8,667 nt of DNA. It comes from an uncultured Gammaproteobacteria bacterium. GTDB taxonomy: Bacteria > Pseudomonadota > Gammaproteobacteria > GCA-2729495. The stretch is from positions 1 through 8,667 of the forward strand of contig CAMYJV010000161.1 in assembly GCA_947258805.1 (NCBI GenBank), written 5' to 3'. Shown here piece by piece: positions 6,125 to 8,667 of the stretch. Below the pieces are notes generated by a model. That model worked only from the letters and a program-made list of their open reading frames with translations. It had not been told where the DNA came from and did no database searches. A program made the translations under genes and the position numbers. Position 1 is the first letter of the stretch; each line of letters begins with the position of its first letter.

Positions 6125-7000
6125 TCAGCCCAGGCGTTCCAGGGCCGTTGCCAGGCAGCGGCGGGTATAGACTTTCGCGATGTGTGCGCGGTAATCGGCC
6201 GACGCGCGGTGATCGTCCACCGGCTCGATGTCGTTCACGACTGCTTCGCTCGCCGCCGCGAAGCTGGCGGCTTCAGCCGGCGACCCGTTCAGCACCGCCT
6301 CGGCACTTACGGCCCGCGCGTAGCTTTCACCGATGCTGCCGCCGACGTAGATGCGCGTATCCGCGCAGTTACCCGACGAGTCTACGGTCAGCCGCACGGC
6401 CAGGTTCACGATCGCGAGGTCGTTCGCGTTGGTCTCGAGCTTCAGGAACGCACTGGCCGTATTTGCCGCGGCCGCGGGCAGCACTACCTCGGTGATGAGT
6501 TCGTCACCGGCCAGCACGTTTTCGAACAAGCCGGTGAAAAAACCGCCCAGGGCGACTTCGCGCGCGCCCTGACCGCCGTCGATGCGCAAGCTGGCATCCA
6601 GTGCTGACAGTGCGCAGGGCAGGTCGTACAGCGGGGCGGATGCGGCGATGCAGCCGCCAATGGTGCCGACGTTGATGATCTGCGCGGGTGGGTAGGTCAG
6701 CGCATCGAGAATCGCGGCGTACTGCGGCGCCGATGCAAGGGTCTCGTTTGCCTGGATCGCCCCGAAATTGGTCGTCGCGCCGACTACCAGCGTGCCGCCT
6801 TCCGAGCGAATGCCGGCGAGCCCGAGTTGGCCGATGTCGATGAGCGCTTCGATCTCGCCGAGCACGCCACGCACCTCAAGGCCATGCACAAAGGTCCCGC
6901 CGGCGACGAGCATCGCGCTCTCGCCGAATTTCCCGAGCAGATCGACAGCTTCCTGCCGGGTGCCGGGCACGAAATAGTCCTGAATATTGGGCAGCGCCAT
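6125..7000 (-). CDS. FAD-binding medium subunit of the molybdenum hydroxylase
   Basis: Predicted 291-residue flavoprotein subunit (CoxM/XdhB type), normal length. It takes electrons from the iron-sulfur subunit and passes them to NAD, a quinone or another acceptor that cannot be read from sequence. The N-terminal PCMH-type FAD domain carries LVAGGT (31-36) and TIGGCIAAS (113-121); the C-terminal CODH-type domain spans about 180-291. Two usual FAD-pocket residues differ: AGGT is followed by Phe where Asp is common, and TIGGN is TIGGC. I chose ATG at 6998-7000 (MALPNIQDYFVPGT) because GGGGG sits about 6 bases upstream and the protein then begins as in relatives; a TTG seven codons earlier would overrun this site. 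It is first in the tight three-gene cluster and lies 160 bases from the DUF3179-like gene. Confidence 0.93.
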   Translation of the reverse strand: MALPNIQDYFVPGTRQEAVDLLGKFGESAMLVAGGTFVHGLEVRGVLGEIEALIDIGQLGLAGIRSEGGTLVVGATTNFGAIQANETLASAPQYAAILDALTYPPAQIINVGTIGGCIAASAPLYDLPCALSALDASLRIDGGQGAREVALGGFFTGLFENVLAGDELITEVVLPAAAANTASAFLKLETNANDLAIVNLAVRLTVDSSGNCADTRIYVGGSIGESYARAVSAEAVLNGSPAEAASFAAASEAVVNDIEPVDDHRASADYRAHIAKVYTRRCLATALERLG

Positions 7001-7160
7001 GATTTCCCCCGAGTTCAGCAAGGCGTTTTGGGACCGGCGCGGCTGTGCCGGCCCATTTTCTGGCCGCGTCCTGACCAGAATCCTAGCACTTCACCGGCAG
7101 GGCGCCGGCACTTGAATTGTCCGATCCGGCAGACCTGTTGGCGAATCGGCCGCCGCTGCG
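7001..7160 (-). promoter_or_regulatory. intergenic gap with two hairpins and a weak promoter candidate
   Basis: This 160-base gap separates the DUF3179-like gene from the FAD subunit gene. It holds two GC-rich hairpins: CCGGC-AGGGC-GCCGG at 7094-7108 and a CCGGC/GCCGG stem near 7034-7053 with an 8-base loop. Neither has a T-tract on the minus strand, so neither is a standard intrinsic terminator. On the minus strand TGCTAGGAT (around 7080-7088) resembles an extended -10 box, but no good -35 is seen. The hydroxylase genes may thus have their own promoter or be attenuated from the upstream gene; this is inference. Confidence 0.3.
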
Positions 7161-8396
7161 TCAGGCCACCCGGTTCACATCCGTGTCGCGGAAGAAGTTG
7201 GCCCAGATGAACCAGAAAACGTCGCTTTTCAGCGTCTCGACCCGGCTCAGCCGGGCGCCGTCGGCGGTCTTGCCCATGATACTGACGGCCGCCACCGGCG
7301 CACCGGTGTCGTTGTAAAAGGCGCCGATTGCATCCCAGCGCTCGTCGTAGGCCAGCACTACGTCGCGGCCGCCCACCTGCACGTTGATCACGCCCCCCTG
7401 GGCGCGGATGAAGTCCGCCGTGTAGGCCACGTAGTCAGCGCCGACGTTCAGGCCGTAGATCAGCGACTTGCGCGGCAGGCGTTCGTCGAACTCCTCGATG
7501 GTCGGGAAGGCCGGGTCGTCACCGACCCACTGCAGGCTCACGCCGTTGTACATCATCACGTGGCGGGTCAGGCGGTCCCAGGCGGCAACCAGCGGTTTCT
7601 CCGAAAAGCTCGGGATCTCGTTCACGAACACCCGGCCGTCGGGGTACAGCGCCTCGAAGCTGGCCAGCGGCATCCGTACGGTTGGCCACTCTTTCATCAT
7701 GCCGCGCTCCGGCTGGCCTTCCATCGTGCCGTAGATCTGCTGTATCGGTTCACCGGTGTTGTGGTCGAACAGCACCAGGTTGTTCTCGAGCTGCGTCATC
7801 ACGCTGAGTTCCAGCGGCTGGTCGTCGATCACCGGGCTGTAGGCGATGCCCATGTTCGTGAGCCCACAGTAGGTCATGATGACCTCTTCACCGTCGACGG
7901 GTGCACCCGTTGCCACATGGGGCTGCAGCAGGAAATAGTCGCTGTAGGCTATGGCGCCATCATCGGTTTCGAGAATCAGCATGCTGATCTCGTCCACGCT
8001 GTCGTATTCCTGCCAGCCGTAGCGCGCCCACTCGAAGGTGCGCTCAAAGTAGGGCCGGGCCTCGCTCACAGGGACGAACTTCGCCGTGTACTGTTGCGAA
8101 CGGAACATCAGGTGCGGATTGATGTAGCCGCTGTAGAACAAGAAGAGTGAGAGGCCCGTGAGGCCGACGATGAGCCCTGTTGCAGCGACCCTGCGGTCGC
8201 TGAACCAGGCGACCCATGCACCCGCGAGCGCACCGAGGCCGGCAATCGCGAGCCATTCGCGGTTGTACCAGACGCCCATCGTGAACTCGCGGCTGGACTG
8301 GATCAGCCACTGGCTGATGTCCGCCAGGTCCTTGAAGATGATGAAATTCACGATCAGCGAGACCAGTATCAGGCCCCAAAAAATTGTTCGCTGCAC
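7161..8396 (-). CDS. DUF3179-type membrane protein
   Basis: Predicted 411-residue inner-membrane protein. It has three hydrophobic helices near the N-terminus (about 4-22, 48-66 and 70-92), followed by a large soluble domain. That domain matches the DUF3179 pattern: VIMTYCGLTNMGIAYSP (from about 173), LENNLVLFDHNTGEPIQQIYG (about 203-223), SFEALYPDGRVF (about 246-257) and a closing DVFWFIWANFFRDTDV. DUF3179 proteins usually have a CPLC-type cysteine pair; here only the first Cys (177) remains, since the motif reads CGLT. The function of the family is unknown. The start is GTG at 8394-8396 because GGAG lies 7 bases upstream; a TTG five codons earlier has no such site. It lies upstream of and on the same strand as the molybdenum hydroxylase genes, so a functional tie, for example as a membrane partner, is possible but unproven. 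Confidence 0.8.
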   Translation of the reverse strand: MQRTIFWGLILVSLIVNFIIFKDLADISQWLIQSSREFTMGVWYNREWLAIAGLGALAGAWVAWFSDRRVAATGLIVGLTGLSLFLFYSGYINPHLMFRSQQYTAKFVPVSEARPYFERTFEWARYGWQEYDSVDEISMLILETDDGAIAYSDYFLLQPHVATGAPVDGEEVIMTYCGLTNMGIAYSPVIDDQPLELSVMTQLENNLVLFDHNTGEPIQQIYGTMEGQPERGMMKEWPTVRMPLASFEALYPDGRVFVNEIPSFSEKPLVAAWDRLTRHVMMYNGVSLQWVGDDPAFPTIEEFDERLPRKSLIYGLNVGADYVAYTADFIRAQGGVINVQVGGRDVVLAYDERWDAIGAFYNDTGAPVAAVSIMGKTADGARLSRVETLKSDVFWFIWANFFRDTDVNRVA

Positions 8397-8634
8397 GGCG
8401 ATTCTCCGCAATACATAACCCCGGCCAACACGTGGGCCGTTGTCATGGTCATAGGCTGCTATGCGAACGCCGTGGCGGTGTTGTCTTCCGGCGCAGACTT
8501 GTTATCCGTTTGCGCGGCCGTGCTTCAGGGCGCAAGTCTGGTCGTTTTCACGGCCCATCTGAGCTAAATTGACTCCCGCACGCGTGTTGCAACCTTGCCA
8601 GGATATAAAGGCCGTCAGTTCATGGCTAATAACA
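8397..8634. promoter_or_regulatory. probable regulatory gap upstream of the minus-strand cluster
   Basis: These 238 bases precede the first gene of the minus-strand cluster and hold no convincing gene. A clear sigma-70 pair could not be found for the minus strand. On the plus strand, TATAAA at 8604-8609 is a fair -10 box, but the nearest -35-like hexamers (TTGCAA at 8587, TTGACT at 8569) are badly spaced. A divergent promoter region is likely from gene orientation only. Confidence 0.3.
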
Positions 8635-8667
8635 ATGACCCGTAATCTGTTGTCGTTCGTCTCGCCG
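8635..8667 (+). CDS. possible 5' end of a divergent gene (partial)
   Basis: An ATG at 8635 opens a frame, MTRNLLSFVSP, that is still open at the right edge after 11 codons. A TATAAA box lies about 25 bases upstream, but no clear ribosome binding site is seen. An alternative ATG at 8622 stops after seven codons. The piece is too short to identify and may not be a gene at all. Confidence 0.2.
   Translation, partial: MTRNLLSFVSP

Noticed and set aside
4267..6495. A 742-codon open frame on the plus strand opposite the hydroxylase subunit genes
   Set aside because: It runs antisense across all or part of three well-recognised genes, has no recognisable domain, is rich in Arg, Gly, His and Ala as expected from antisense reading of GC-rich codons, and is an artefact of high third-position GC.
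8587..8609. A sigma-70 promoter with TTGCAA and TATAAA on the plus strand
   Set aside because: The spacer is only 11 bases, far from the usual 16-18, and the alternative TTGACT is 29 bases away.

Overview
The window looks like a chromosomal segment of a GC-rich proteobacterium. A gammaproteobacterium is the best guess, because the REP-type palindromes (core GGAGCGGCTTTAGCCGCGA) resemble those of Xanthomonadales, Pseudomonas and related environmental lineages. No rRNA, tRNA, CRISPR array or transposase gene is visible. The organism call is inference from base composition and repeat style, not from a marker gene.

Layout. Positions 2-214 hold the 3' end of an unrecognised plus-strand gene, closed by a clear Rho-independent terminator (246-274). 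Almost everything else lies on the minus strand and reads from right to left. First comes a three-helix membrane protein with a DUF3179-type domain (8396-7161). Then come the three subunits of a molybdenum hydroxylase of the xanthine dehydrogenase / CO dehydrogenase superfamily: FAD subunit (7000-6125), 2Fe-2S subunit (6108-5644) and molybdopterin subunit (5619-3523). After an interruption come a MoxR-type AAA+ ATPase (2575-1646) and a CoxE-like VWA protein (1640-513). The right edge (8397-8667) is a regulatory gap that may contain the first codons of a divergent plus-strand gene.

The interruption (about 2576-3522) holds a plus-strand ParD/ParE-type toxin-antitoxin pair. It is flanked by REP palindromes: one copy on the left, and on the right an inverted pair (a REPIN) plus a truncated copy. 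This looks like a mobile or repeat-rich island placed between the hydroxylase structural genes and their probable maturation genes.

How the genes may work together. The three subunits should form an electron path from a Mo-pterin site through two 2Fe-2S clusters to FAD. MoxR/VWA pairs beside such enzymes (CoxD/CoxE in CO oxidisers) are known or proposed to help assemble the sulfurated metal centre. The active-site loop (GYRGYGAPQ) is of the xanthine-dehydrogenase-like type and not the CO dehydrogenase form I type (AYRCSFR), so CO is an unlikely substrate; the true substrate is not evident. The most striking oddity is that the large subunit, 698 residues long, lacks roughly 70-80 residues of the N-terminal hammerhead domain at a clean in-frame junction near residues 17/18.
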